From Sphingomonas sp. IW22 (GTDB lineage Bacteria; Pseudomonadota; Alphaproteobacteria; Sphingomonadales; Sphingomonadaceae): a stretch of DNA of 64,000 nt. Below, piece after piece: positions 40,615-50,921 of the stretch. The position numbers and the translations under genes are program-made. The DNA lies in NCBI RefSeq assembly GCF_041321155.1, contig NZ_JBGGWB010000001.1, positions 1,116,001 to 1,180,000 on the forward strand. The letters are read 5' to 3'. The notes beneath the pieces are model-generated. The model saw only the letters and a list, made by a program, of their open reading frames with translations, was not told where the DNA came from and made no database searches. The stretch's first letter is position 1. Each line of letters starts with the position of its first letter.

Positions 40615-41085
40615 TTACCAGCGGTAGTGCGAGAAGGCCCGGTTCGCTTCCGCCATGCGGTGCGTGTCCTCGCGCTTCTTCACCGCGTTGCCACGATTGT
40701 TCGCGGCATCCATCAGTTCGCCCGACAGGCGCGCCGACATGGTGTTTTCGCTACGGTTGCGAGCCGACGCGATCAGCCAGCGGATCGCCAGCGCCTGAGC
40801 GCGCTCGGGACGCACCTCGACGGGAACCTGGTAGGTCGCACCACCGACGCGGCGGCTGCGGACCTCGATGCCCGGCTTGATGTTGTTCAGCGCATCATGA
40901 AAAACGCCGATCGGATCGCGCTTGGCGCGCGCTTCGACAGTGTCGAGCGCCGAATAGACGATGCCTTCTGCAACGGCCTTCTTGCCGTCCAGCATGACGC
41001 TGTTCATGAACTTCGACAGAACCTGATCTCCGAACTTGGGATCAGGCAGGATTTCCCGCTTTTCGGGACGACGACGACGTGCCAT
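40615..41085 (-). CDS. rpsG: 30S ribosomal protein S7
   Basis: S7, 156 aa, is a primary 16S rRNA binder of the head and, in E. coli, the repressor of the str operon. [20 protein letters not shown] and the [23 protein letters not shown] region identify it. The C-terminus ends NRAFSHYRW. 61 bp downstream of rpsL. Confidence 0.98.
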   Translation of the reverse strand: MARRRRPEKREILPDPKFGDQVLSKFMNSVMLDGKKAVAEGIVYSALDTVEARAKRDPIGVFHDALNNIKPGIEVRSRRVGGATYQVPVEVRPERAQALAIRWLIASARNRSENTMSARLSGELMDAANNRGNAVKKREDTHRMAEANRAFSHYRW

Positions 41086-41146
41086 CTCTGACTTCCTTCT
41101 AGAACTTCGGCGGGTCCGGAACCTGTCCGGGGCCTACTATGGCTGC

Positions 41147-41518
41147 TTACTTGGGACGCTTCGCGCCGTACTTCGAACGGCTCTGCTTGCGGTTCTTGAC
41201 GCCCTGCGTATCGAGCACGCCGCGAAGGACGTGATAGCGAACGCCCGGCAAGTCGCGCACACGGCCGCCGCGGATGAGCACGACCGAGTGCTCCTGCAGG
41301 TTGTGGCCTTCGCCCGGGATGTACGAGATGACTTCGCGCTGGTTGGTCAGGCGAACCTTGGCCACCTTGCGAAGTGCCGAGTTCGGCTTCTTCGGCGTCG
41401 TCGTGTAAACGCGCGTGCAGACACCGCGCTTTTGCGGGTTCTGCTCCATCGCAGGGACCTTTGACTTGGCCTTCTGCGGTTCGCGGCCCTTGCGGACCAG
41501 CTGGTTGATCGTCGGCAT
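41147..41518 (-). CDS. rpsL: 30S ribosomal protein S12
   Basis: S12, 123 aa, sits at the decoding centre; changes in its loops give streptomycin resistance. ATG at 41518 gives [13 protein letters not shown]. The two resistance hot-spot loops are wild type: [15 protein letters not shown] (Lys43 region) and [10 protein letters not shown] (Lys88-equivalent region reads RDLPGVRYH). First gene of the str operon, about 160 bp from its promoter. Confidence 0.97.
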   Translation of the reverse strand: MPTINQLVRKGREPQKAKSKVPAMEQNPQKRGVCTRVYTTTPKKPNSALRKVAKVRLTNQREVISYIPGEGHNLQEHSVVLIRGGRVRDLPGVRYHVLRGVLDTQGVKNRKQSRSKYGAKRPK

Positions 41519-41674
41519 GAAGCCCTTCACCTTTCGATGTGGTTACTTTGCTGGAGCCATTCACGAGAGAATACGAAAACGACCCGGACGCGCGCGCCCA
41601 GGCCTTTGACGTCTCCAGCAACGTTCAGCGCTTGTCGCAGCGGGAATCACAGTCTCCCGATACGAACCGGCGGG

Positions 41675-41703
41675 CCTATACGCCCGCGCGGGCGGACGGT
41701 CAA
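41675..41703 (-). promoter_or_regulatory. Promoter of the str operon
   Basis: On the minus strand TTGACC (41703-41698) and TATAGG (41680-41675) are separated by 17 bp, close to the sigma-70 consensus. It lies 13 bp from the end of the upstream hydrolase gene and gives a leader of about 150 bases before rpsL. Confidence 0.65.
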
Positions 41704-41715
41704 CAGCGGCCCGGT

Positions 41716-42693
41716 TCAGTCCAGCGTGGCGAGCAGCGCGGCGTGGAAGCGATCGGGCGCCTCCACCTGCGGTGAATGGCCGAGCCCTTCCAGCCGAACC
41801 AGCCGCGCACCGGGAATGCGCGCGACCGCTGCGGGGGCAACCCCCGGAATCGGCTTCAGAGACTCGCGCAATGCGGGCGGCGCCTGGCGCTTGGCGAAGA
41901 CGGTTGTGTCGAGCGTCCCGACGATCACCGTCGTCGGCGCCTTGATGCGCCCGAAATGCTGGATGACGGGCTGGGTAAAGATCATCTCGCTGGTCTTGGC
42001 CTGCGCGGTCGCCACCGTTTCAAGGCCCGCCCCGGCATATTGCCCCGCCAGCATCTGCACCCAGCGATCATATTCCGGGCGCCAGTCGCCGTGATAATAA
42101 TTGGCGCGCTGATACGCCTTGATCGAGGCGGCATCCGTCTTGCGCTCATCCGCGATCAGGTCGCTGAGCGGGCGGTAGGGCACCCCCTCCCCCGCCCGGT
42201 CGGCCAGGCCCAGCGGGTTGACCATTACCAGTCGCTCGGTCAGCGTCGGATGATCGATCGCAAAGCGCGCCGCCAGCATTCCGCCCATCGAATGGCCGAC
42301 GATCACCGCCCGCTCGATACCGCGCGCTTTCATCAGTCGCGCGGTGTTCGCGGCGAGCCCCGCCAGCGTATATTGCGCCGATGCGGGCTTGTCCGATTTA
42401 CAGAAGCCGATCCGGTCGGGGATCAGCACGCGCCAACCACGTGCGACCAGCATCCGCGCGGCGGCTTCCCAGGTCGCGCCGCAAAAATTCTTGCCGTGCA
42501 GCAGAACGATTGTGCGGCCATTAGGGCGGTCAGGCCGCACGTCCATAAACGCCATCTGCGCCGTTTCGGCCCCGACGGGGACGGACAGCCGATCAACCGC
42601 GAAAGGATAGTCGAAGCGCTCAAGATTGGCGCCCAGTTCGGGCACCGGGCCGACGCCCGCCTGAACCAGTGCGAGCGCGGCCAGCAGGCTCAT
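41716..42693 (-). CDS. Alpha/beta hydrolase, probably exported
   Basis: A 325-aa alpha/beta-hydrolase with a short hydrophobic N-terminus (MSLLAALALVQAGV) that may be a signal peptide. Motifs: oxyanion region TIVLLHGKNF (61-70), nucleophile elbow GHSMGG with Ser135, and the His in GLGHSPQV near the C-terminus. Its ATG overlaps the stop of the amidohydrolase gene by four bases, so the two are translated together. The substrate is unknown; peptide or ester hydrolysis is likely. Confidence 0.85.
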   Translation of the reverse strand: MSLLAALALVQAGVGPVPELGANLERFDYPFAVDRLSVPVGAETAQMAFMDVRPDRPNGRTIVLLHGKNFCGATWEAAARMLVARGWRVLIPDRIGFCKSDKPASAQYTLAGLAANTARLMKARGIERAVIVGHSMGGMLAARFAIDHPTLTERLVMVNPLGLADRAGEGVPYRPLSDLIADERKTDAASIKAYQRANYYHGDWRPEYDRWVQMLAGQYAGAGLETVATAQAKTSEMIFTQPVIQHFGRIKAPTTVIVGTLDTTVFAKRQAPPALRESLKPIPGVAPAAVARIPGARLVRLEGLGHSPQVEAPDRFHAALLATLD

Positions 42694-43991
42694 TTCGCGA
42701 CCGGCTCCCCGCCCTTGATCACGTCGCTGACGCGCTCAAGCACGGCGATGTCGCTCAACGGGTCGCCCTCCACCGCGATAATGTCGGCATAGCGCCCGAC
42801 CGCGATGGCGCCGACATCGCCCGAGCGGCCCAGCGCTTCCGCCGCGTTCAGCGTTGCGGCCTGGATCGCCTGCATCGGCGTCAGGCCGAACCGGACCATC
42901 ACCTTGAACTGTCGCGCATTATCGCCGTGTGGATAAATGCCCGCATCGGTCGAGAAGATCATCCGTGCGCCCGCCTGTGCCGCCTTGCGGAAATTTTCAC
43001 GCTGGAGGGTGCCGACGCGGCGTTCCTTCTCGATATTCTCCGGCAGGACACCGTTCTTCTCCCCCTCTGCCAGGGTATATTCGGTGTTGTAGATGTCGAA
43101 GCCCAGGAACGTACCGCGCGCCTTGGCCGCCTTGATCCCGGCGTCGTCGATGAAGCTGACATGCTCGATCGTGTCGAATCCCGCCTCGATCGCGGCGCGG
43201 ATACCGTCGGCACCATGGGCATGGGCGGCCGCCTTGAGCTTCCAGAAGTGCGCCTCGTCGGCGATGGCCTTCAACTCCTCGGCGCGGAGCTGCTGGACGC
43301 CGGGCTCGGTGTTGCGGCTGAACACGCCCCCCGTCGCGCAGGCCTTGATCACTTCCGCCCCATATTTGCGCTGCTCACGCACGCGCTGGCGCAGTTCGTC
43401 GGGGCTGTCGGCAACAGCAGGCGACTTGCGGTTATAGGAGGGCGGCAGGAACGTCTCGTCGCAATGGCCGCCCGTGGCGCCCAGCGCATAGGCGGCGGGC
43501 ACGATGCGCGGACCGTCGATCCAGCCTTCCTCGATCGCCTGCTTCAACCCGACATCGGCATAATTGTCCGAACCGACATTGCGAACGGTCGTGAACCCGG
43601 CCTGTAAGGTGCGCTGCGCGTTGCCCACCGCCTGCGCCACCCAGAAGCTGTCGGTGAATTGCAGCCCGGTATAGCCACCATAACGCGGATTGCTGGTCAG
43701 GTGGACGTGCATGTCGATCAGGCCGGGCAGCAGCGTCTTGCCGGGCAGGTCGATGCGCCGCGCGCCTGCCGGAATGGCGGGCCGGGCGGTGCCCTCCCCC
43801 ACGACCGACACGATGCGGCCGTCGGTCACGACGATCACGGGGCGATCAATGACCCGGCCCGTCACCACATCGACCATCCGGTCGGCGGTGATGACGACGG
43901 AGTTAGCACCCTGCTGCGCGATGGCGGGTGCGGCGGAGACAAGGGCGGCGACAGCGGCGATGCGAGCGATCATGCGATTGCTTTGCCGCAC
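42690..43991 (-). CDS. Amidohydrolase (imidazolonepropionase/Xaa-Pro dipeptidase-like), exported
   Basis: A 433-aa metal-dependent amidohydrolase. Residues 7-26 form a signal peptide (MIARIAAVAALVSAAPAIA), so the mature enzyme is periplasmic. The metal site is visible: His95-x-His97 (DMHVHL), the bridging Lys in EVIKACATGG, His in AAHAHG, His in IEHVS and Asp in IFSTDAG. It resembles the TolB-like/Xaa-Pro dipeptidase group common in sphingomonads. The start may be M1 or Met7 (43973). It overlaps the downstream hydrolase by four bases, suggesting joint peptide degradation. Confidence 0.87.
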   Translation of the reverse strand: MRQSNRMIARIAAVAALVSAAPAIAQQGANSVVITADRMVDVVTGRVIDRPVIVVTDGRIVSVVGEGTARPAIPAGARRIDLPGKTLLPGLIDMHVHLTSNPRYGGYTGLQFTDSFWVAQAVGNAQRTLQAGFTTVRNVGSDNYADVGLKQAIEEGWIDGPRIVPAAYALGATGGHCDETFLPPSYNRKSPAVADSPDELRQRVREQRKYGAEVIKACATGGVFSRNTEPGVQQLRAEELKAIADEAHFWKLKAAAHAHGADGIRAAIEAGFDTIEHVSFIDDAGIKAAKARGTFLGFDIYNTEYTLAEGEKNGVLPENIEKERRVGTLQRENFRKAAQAGARMIFSTDAGIYPHGDNARQFKVMVRFGLTPMQAIQAATLNAAEALGRSGDVGAIAVGRYADIIAVEGDPLSDIAVLERVSDVIKGGEPVAK

Positions 43992-44003
43992 TGGGCCGGG
44001 GCG

Positions 44004-44345
44004 TCAATCCTTGAGCGGATCATGACCCCAGTTCATCAGCGAATAGCGCCAGTCGGAATGTTCCACATCCTCGTCCGGGCCGCCCTGTGCCAGATGGCGC
44101 CGGACATATCCGATGACCTTCTTCATATGGGCATAGTCGGCGTCGGACAGATCCGCGACCTTGGTCCGTCGAATGGCGACGATGCGCCTGCCAGAGCGAT
44201 GGCCGACGCTTTCGCCGCCGGCGTCACCCTTGGCACCGACGCGCTTCGATTCGGCGGTGTCGAGAAAGGCCTCGATCTCGGCAGGCGCCAGATTCACTAC
44301 CGCCGCGAAATCGGCGCGGATCGCCGCCTGCTCCTCCGCCTCCAT
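44004..44345 (-). CDS. DUF3140 family protein
   Basis: A 113-aa protein of the DUF3140 family, recognised by the segments GESVGHRSGRRIVAI, ADYAHMKKVIGYVRRHLAQ and the C-terminal WRYSLMNWGHDPLK. The function is unknown; some family members have been described as DNA-binding. ATG at 44345 is used; a GTG at 44351 overlapping the previous stop by four bases is an alternative. It is coupled to the lipoprotein gene upstream. No membrane segments. Confidence 0.85.
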   Translation of the reverse strand: MEAEEQAAIRADFAAVVNLAPAEIEAFLDTAESKRVGAKGDAGGESVGHRSGRRIVAIRRTKVADLSDADYAHMKKVIGYVRRHLAQGGPDEDVEHSDWRYSLMNWGHDPLKD

Positions 44346-44347
44346 CG

Positions 44348-44599
44348 TCACATGCCGTTTGCCGGGGCCATGTCGTTCATCATGCCCGCATCCTCGCCTG
44401 CCATCGCGTTCATTGCAGCGGCATCATCGGCGGCCGTGTTGAGGATGGCGTCATTCTCGAACGAGTAATTCGCCTGGGCGTCGTTCAGAATGACATTGCC
44501 CGTATTGGTCGTCGTCATACTTTGGTCGGCGGGTGTTCCGCCGCCGCATGCGGCGAGCAGCGCAATTGGCGGCAGCGCGAGGAAATAGCGCGATTTCAT
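44348..44599 (-). CDS. Small putative lipoprotein
   Basis: An 83-aa protein with a lipoprotein signal: MKSRYFLALPPIALLAAC with the lipobox LAAC and Cys18. The mature part is rich in Asn, Asp, Ala and Met (NTAADDAAAMNAMAGEDAG) and looks disordered. No family was recognised. It overlaps or abuts the DUF3140 gene, with which it forms a pair. Confidence 0.7.
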   Translation of the reverse strand: MKSRYFLALPPIALLAACGGGTPADQSMTTTNTGNVILNDAQANYSFENDAILNTAADDAAAMNAMAGEDAGMMNDMAPANGM

Positions 44600-44657
44600 G
44601 GCATCATCTCCAGAAGTTGCATCAGAACAACCGACGAAGTCGGCATCCGTTGCGCCA

Positions 44658-45596
44658 TCATGGCAATGCCAGCCCTGCCCGTCGCAGCGCCCCGCAATAT
44701 CGCCGCATTGCCGAGAGCGCAGTCTCGCTCAGGCCGACATAAGCGCGGCGACGGTCGAACGGGTCATCATGCCGTTCCAGAAGCCCGCCCTCCCGCATGG
44801 TCGTGATCCAGCGCAGCGCCGTCGTCGGCGGCACCGCCGCTGCGATGCACAGGCTGGATACCGACACGCGGACATGTTCCAGATGCGCAGCGAACAGGTC
44901 GAGCAACATGTCCCACGCCGGATCGGCGAACAGGCCACCGTCAAAAAACTGGTCGCGCAACCGCCGCGCCCGGATGGTCGCGCGGATCTGGGCCGCGTCT
45001 ATGCCGATATCGGTCTCCTCTGGGCCGGCGCGGAACGGTGGGACATGCTCGTTCAATCGCGTGGGCACCGGCGCGAACTCGTCACGCGCCAGCCGCGCAA
45101 GCGTTTCGGCAATGCGGGCAACCTCGTCATTCAAGTGCCGCAGCCGCTGATGTTCCGCATCGCGCGCGGCATCGTGCAACAAATGCCCCGGCGGCGTCGC
45201 CAGTGCAAAGGCGCCAACCCGCTCCACGGCAGTCGGTTCGCACAATAACGTGGCATCCACCCCGTCCAGAGCGGCGACCACCATGTCGATAGCCGCGGTG
45301 GGAAAGCTGGCAATGACCCGCGCGTCGTGCCGCCGGGCGGCGTCAGCGACCGCGTCGAGTGCAGCGACGGTTCGGGGACACAGATCATCCTGCACATCGA
45401 TCGCCACCACATGCAGCCGCGCCTGCATTTGAAGCCGCGCCGGCGCGTCGGCGGGACTGATGCGCGCCGCCAGCCGCGCACCCGTCACACTCGCAGCGTC
45501 AGCCAGCGCCGCCACGCCATCGCCGTCGCCGATTGCCAACACGACCCGGTCGTTCGCCGCAAATGCGTCGGCATAGCTCGTCTCATTCTCTCCCAC
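44658..45596 (-). CDS. Winged-helix (MarR-like) regulator with N-terminal receiver-like domain
   Basis: A 312-aa protein. The C-terminal 95 residues form a winged helix of MarR type (VSVSSLCIAAAVPPTTALRW recognition region, then EGGLLERHDDPFDRRRAYVGLSE as the wing). Residues 20-150 look like an alpha/beta domain resembling a degenerate receiver, with alternating hydrophobic strands, but no phosphoacceptor site is obvious. The GTG at 45596 was chosen because GAGGGG lies just upstream; the ORF otherwise begins at a TTG. Targets unknown. Confidence 0.7.
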   Translation of the reverse strand: MGENETSYADAFAANDRVVLAIGDGDGVAALADAASVTGARLAARISPADAPARLQMQARLHVVAIDVQDDLCPRTVAALDAVADAARRHDARVIASFPTAAIDMVVAALDGVDATLLCEPTAVERVGAFALATPPGHLLHDAARDAEHQRLRHLNDEVARIAETLARLARDEFAPVPTRLNEHVPPFRAGPEETDIGIDAAQIRATIRARRLRDQFFDGGLFADPAWDMLLDLFAAHLEHVRVSVSSLCIAAAVPPTTALRWITTMREGGLLERHDDPFDRRRAYVGLSETALSAMRRYCGALRRAGLALP

Positions 45597-45832
45597 GTCG
45601 CACCCCTCGACTAAATGTTTCGAACTGGAGGCATCCTGTCGCAAGTTGGTTAAAGGCTAAATGTTCCAGTAACTTCGTTTCGGATGAATTGGAAACGAGG
45701 GAGGCTGGCCTAGCCACCTGCAAAAGGTCCGCTTTGGATCAGTCTTCTCGCCCGGAAGACCGACGTAATGGCGAGCGGCCCGAATTGATCACGCTACGCC
45801 GCATAGCAGTTACGTGATTCGCGTAATTCGGA

Positions 45833-46948
45833 TCAGCCCGCGACCAGCGCCGCGTCGCGCAGCCCGCGCCACACGCGTAGCGCCTGCACGCTCTCCTCGA
45901 CATCATGGACGCGCACGATCTGCGCACCTTGTTCGGCGCCCTTCAGCGCCAGCGCGACCGACCCGCCAAGCCGCCGGTCGACCGGCGCTTCGTTGGACAG
46001 CGCGCCCACGATCCGCTTGCGGCTTGCGCCCAGCAGGATGGGACAGCCCAGCCCGTGCAGCATCGAAAGGCCGTTCAGGATCGCCAGATTGTCGGCCAGC
46101 GCCTTGCCAAAGCCGATGCCAGGATCGACGATGACCCGTGCCGGGTCGACGCCGCGCGCGACAACGGCTTCGATGCGCGTCTCCAGCCAGTCATAAAGTT
46201 CGATCAGCGCGTCCGCGGTCCGCATCGAGCCTTCGGCCCCGCGTTGCGGGTCGGCTGAGTGCATCAGGACCACGGGGCAGGCCGCGCCCGCCACCACTTC
46301 GACCGCGCGATCGCCATAGGCGAGCGCCGCGACGTCGTTGACGATATGCGCGCCGGCCGCAAGCGCGGCTTCCATTACTCCGGCCTTGCGGGTGTCGATG
46401 GATATCGGCGTGCCGGTGGGTGCCAGCCGCTCGATCAGCGGTACCACGCGGCCAATCTCATCGCCTTCCCACACGGTCGCGGCGCCGGGCCGGGTGGATT
46501 CGCCGCCAATGTCGACAATCGCCGCGCCGGCCGCCGCCATATCGACGGCCATCGCCGCCGCGCGCGCGGGATCGCCGTCATGACGACCGCCGTCGGAAAA
46601 GCTGTCGGGCGTCAGGTTCAGGATCGCCATCACCTGTGGCTGATCGAAACGCAGCACGCGCTCGCCCGCCCGGATCGGTGCGCGCGGCGCCGTGATTCGC
46701 GCTGCGACCTGGCTTAGCCGGGTGGCCTGCGCGTCGGGCAGGCGCGCGACCAGCGCATCGAATGCCGCCACCGGCACCATGCGCTGCATCACGCGGCGTC
46801 CATCGAACACGGCGATCAGCTGATAGGCCGCGAACCATTGCAGTCCCCCCGCCAGCCGAGCCACCGCGCCGTCGAGACCGACGGGCGAATCGACGAACTG
46901 GACGGGGCGGAGATAGAGTCGGGCGTCGCGGGGCGGCAGGTCGATCAT
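45833..46948 (-). CDS. folP: Dihydropteroate synthase with N-terminal extension
   Basis: Condenses 6-hydroxymethyl-dihydropterin pyrophosphate with p-aminobenzoate in folate synthesis; target of sulfonamides. The 371 aa are about 100 longer than E. coli FolP. The TIM-barrel core starts near 107 with MAILNLTPDSFSDGG, then DIGGESTRPGA, PISIDTRK, NDVAAL, DPGIGFGK and the C-terminal LLGASRKR. The first 100 residues form a separate unit with no motif I know. ATG at 46948. It lies 19 bp after ccrM and may be cotranscribed. Confidence 0.94.
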   Translation of the reverse strand: MIDLPPRDARLYLRPVQFVDSPVGLDGAVARLAGGLQWFAAYQLIAVFDGRRVMQRMVPVAAFDALVARLPDAQATRLSQVAARITAPRAPIRAGERVLRFDQPQVMAILNLTPDSFSDGGRHDGDPARAAAMAVDMAAAGAAIVDIGGESTRPGAATVWEGDEIGRVVPLIERLAPTGTPISIDTRKAGVMEAALAAGAHIVNDVAALAYGDRAVEVVAGAACPVVLMHSADPQRGAEGSMRTADALIELYDWLETRIEAVVARGVDPARVIVDPGIGFGKALADNLAILNGLSMLHGLGCPILLGASRKRIVGALSNEAPVDRRLGGSVALALKGAEQGAQIVRVHDVEESVQALRVWRGLRDAALVAG

Positions 46949-46967
46949 CGCCGCCACCCTGCCCACT

Positions 46968-48311
<1,344 letters not shown>

Positions 48312-49202
48312 TTACCGCAACACACCCTTGAACGGCGTGACCGGTTCGGGCGCGGCATCGCCGATTGCCTGTTTCAGGTCGATCTCGATCGTCCGGCACA
48401 TAGCGTTCATTGGCAGGTCGTGGACGGTGTTGCTGAACGGATCGACCAGATCGTCGCCAATCTGAAGCGCCGCAAGAAACATCAGTCCCGCCAGCGTCGA
48501 GCCGACCGGCGTCGCCCAACCCAGCGTTTCGACCAGCCCGATCGGCAGCAACAGGCAGAAGATGCGCGCGAAAAAGGACGGGAAGAAGCGATATTGCATC
48601 GGCAGCGGCGTGTTCTTCAGTCGCTCCATGCCGCCCTGGGCATTGGCGATGTCGACCAGGATGCGTTCCATCTGCGTCTGCTGGATGGTGTCGATCCAGC
48701 CGTCGCGCCGCGCTTCCTCGATTCGCTTGGCCGTCCCGTCGAGGAAGCCGTTGGCGGCGTTGACCCGACTCATCGGCTCTGCCGCTTCCTCGCGCGAGAC
48801 CATGTCATAGACTTCGGGGCAATCGCCCAACCGGCGAAGCTGGCAGCGCAGCGCGTTGACATAGGCAATCTGGCGCAGCGCGATCGACCGCTTCAGGTCG
48901 CGGGCGCGCGGCGGATCGTCAGGCAGAAAAGCGACCGCCGCACGAGCCAGATTGCGCGACGCATTAATCATCAGCCCCCAAAGCTGGCGGCCCTCCCACC
49001 AGCGTTCATAGGCCGAATTAACCCTGAACCCCAGGAACAGCGCCAGCACCGTACCAAAGATGGTCATCGGCAGCGACGGTGCGCGGAAGCTGCTGGACAT
49101 GTAGAATACCGTGACGATCACGTCCCAGACGAACAGCACGGCTAGCGGTTTCCAGACCTCAAGAACGATCTGGCTCATTCGAGGCGTATTGTTGACGATC
49201 AT
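48312..49202 (-). CDS. Bestrophin-like (UPF0187) membrane channel
   Basis: A 296-aa protein of the bacterial bestrophin family, anion or cation channels of the inner membrane. The first two membrane segments follow residue 18 (PLAVLFVWDVIVTVFY, then FGTVLALFLGFRVNSAYERWWEGR, the family signature). A second pair lies near 225-260 (RIFCLLLPIGLVETLG). The C-terminal part has GDDLVDPFSNTVHDLPMNAM, also typical. It is divergent from lysK by 105 bp. Confidence 0.9.
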   Translation of the reverse strand: MIVNNTPRMSQIVLEVWKPLAVLFVWDVIVTVFYMSSSFRAPSLPMTIFGTVLALFLGFRVNSAYERWWEGRQLWGLMINASRNLARAAVAFLPDDPPRARDLKRSIALRQIAYVNALRCQLRRLGDCPEVYDMVSREEAAEPMSRVNAANGFLDGTAKRIEEARRDGWIDTIQQTQMERILVDIANAQGGMERLKNTPLPMQYRFFPSFFARIFCLLLPIGLVETLGWATPVGSTLAGLMFLAALQIGDDLVDPFSNTVHDLPMNAMCRTIEIDLKQAIGDAAPEPVTPFKGVLR

Positions 49203-49307
49203 GTTGGCTCGTTAACCTGTATCATGCAGTGCAACAGAAAGGGTGCCTACACGAAAGGTTCCAGCGCTGTTTGTAAGGAAGCGTTGCCATCGCTAGAGGG
49301 CTGGCCC

Positions 49308-50882
49308 ATGCCCAATGTCACACCCGAACTGCGCGACGCAGCGCTGACCTCCAAGGCCTGGCCCTATGAGGAGGCACGCAAGATTCTGGCCCGCTATCCC
49401 GATGGGAAACCGGGTGGCGCCCCGATATTGTTCGAAACCGGATACGGCCCGTCGGGCCTGCCGCATATCGGCACCTTCAACGAAGTGCTCCGCACGACGA
49501 TGGTGCGCCGCGCGTTCGAGACGCTGTCGGACCAGCCAACGCGGCTGATCGCCTTTTCGGACGATATGGACGGCCTCCGCAAGGTGCCGGACAATGTGCC
49601 CAACCGCGAGATGCTGGCGGAGCATCTGGGCAAGCCGCTGACGCGCGTGCCCGACCCGTTCGGCAAGTTCGAAAGCTTCGCGCATCACAATAATGCGATG
49701 CTGCGCCAATTCCTCGATCAGTTCGGGTTCGAATATGAATTCGCCTCGGCCAGCGATTATTACGCGGGTGGCCGGTTCGACGACACGCTACGCGCGGTGC
49801 TGCGCCACTATGACAAGATCATGGGCGTCATGCTGCCGACGCTGGGGGAGGAACGCCGCGCGACCTATTCGCCGGTGCTGCCGATCAGCCCGAAGTCGGG
49901 CATCGTGCTGCAAGTGCCGGTCGAGGTGGTCGATGCCGATGCCGGGCTGATCGCGTTCGAGGATGAGGGCGAGCGCATCGAGCAATCGGTGCTGGGCGGC
50001 CAGGCCAAGCTGCAATGGAAGGTCGACTGGGCCATGCGCTGGGTCGCGCTGGGCGTCGATTATGAAATGGCGGGCAAGGACCTGATCGATTCGGTCACCC
50101 AGTCGTCAAAGATCGCCCGCGTGCTGGGCGCCCGCCCGCCGGAGGGCTTCAATTACGAGATGTTCCTCGACGAAAACGGGCAGAAGATCTCGAAGTCCAA
50201 GGGCAATGGCCTCAGCCTTGAGCAATGGTTGACCTATGGCCCGGAAGAAAGCCTTGCCTTCTACGCCTATCGCGAGCCGAAAAAGGCGAAGCAACTGCAT
50301 CTGGGCGTGATCCCGCGCGCGATCGACGAATATTGGCAGTTCCGCGGCAATTACGGCGCGCAGCCGGTCGAACAGCGGCTGGGCAATCCGGTGCATCATA
50401 TCCACAACGGCCCGCCGCCCGAAGAGGCGCTGCCGGTGACGTTCGGCCTGCTGCTCAACCTGATCGGCGTGATGGGGGAAGCGACGAAGGAACAGGTCTG
50501 GGGTTACCTGACCAACTATGTCGCCGATGCCAGCCCGATGCGCTATCCCGCGCTCGACGCGCTGATCGGCCACGCCATCGCCTATGTCCGCGACGTCGCC
50601 GAAAAGCCGGTGCGCCGCGCGCCCCAGGGGGTTGAGGTCGCCGCGCTGGAACGACTGGATGCCGAACTCGCCGCGCTGCCCGACGGTGCGAGCGCCGAGG
50701 ACGTTCAGAACATCGTCTATGAAATCGGCAAGACCGGCGGGTTCGAACAGCTGCGCGACTGGTTCAAGGCGCTGTACGAAACGCTGCTCGGCTCCAGCCA
50801 GGGGCCGCGCATGGGCAGCTTCATCGCACTGTACGGCGTGGCGAACACCCGCAAGCTGATTGGCGACGCGCTGGCACGGTAA
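49308..50882 (+). CDS. lysK: Lysyl-tRNA synthetase, class I
   Basis: Charges tRNA-Lys. This is the class I enzyme, found in archaea and most alphaproteobacteria, and not the class II LysS. The signatures are PHIG (52-55, in GPSGLPHIGTFNE) and KISKS (293-297, in GQKISKSKGNG). ATG at 49308 follows AGAGGG by seven bases; an upstream in-frame ATG at 49224 would add 28 residues without homology. Length 524 aa. A strong inverted repeat follows the stop, shared with convergent tyrA. Confidence 0.96.
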   Translation: MPNVTPELRDAALTSKAWPYEEARKILARYPDGKPGGAPILFETGYGPSGLPHIGTFNEVLRTTMVRRAFETLSDQPTRLIAFSDDMDGLRKVPDNVPNREMLAEHLGKPLTRVPDPFGKFESFAHHNNAMLRQFLDQFGFEYEFASASDYYAGGRFDDTLRAVLRHYDKIMGVMLPTLGEERRATYSPVLPISPKSGIVLQVPVEVVDADAGLIAFEDEGERIEQSVLGGQAKLQWKVDWAMRWVALGVDYEMAGKDLIDSVTQSSKIARVLGARPPEGFNYEMFLDENGQKISKSKGNGLSLEQWLTYGPEESLAFYAYREPKKAKQLHLGVIPRAIDEYWQFRGNYGAQPVEQRLGNPVHHIHNGPPPEEALPVTFGLLLNLIGVMGEATKEQVWGYLTNYVADASPMRYPALDALIGHAIAYVRDVAEKPVRRAPQGVEVAALERLDAELAALPDGASAEDVQNIVYEIGKTGGFEQLRDWFKALYETLLGSSQGPRMGSFIALYGVANTRKLIGDALAR

Positions 50883-50890
50883 GCGCGCCG

Positions 50891-50917
50891 GCACCTCCCC
50901 CATGCGGGGAGGTGCCA
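50891..50917. terminator. Bidirectional hairpin between lysK and tyrA
   Basis: GGCACCTCCCC and GGGGAGGTGCC form a perfect 11-bp stem with a 5-base loop midway between the convergent stops. No U tract is present on either side, so it may act through stability alone or with Rho. Confidence 0.6.
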
Positions 50918-50921
50918 CGCG

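Noticed and set aside
45742..45760. GTCTTC/GAAGAC hairpin after folP
   Set aside because: Only 6 bp with a 7-base loop and no U tract; too weak to call a terminator.
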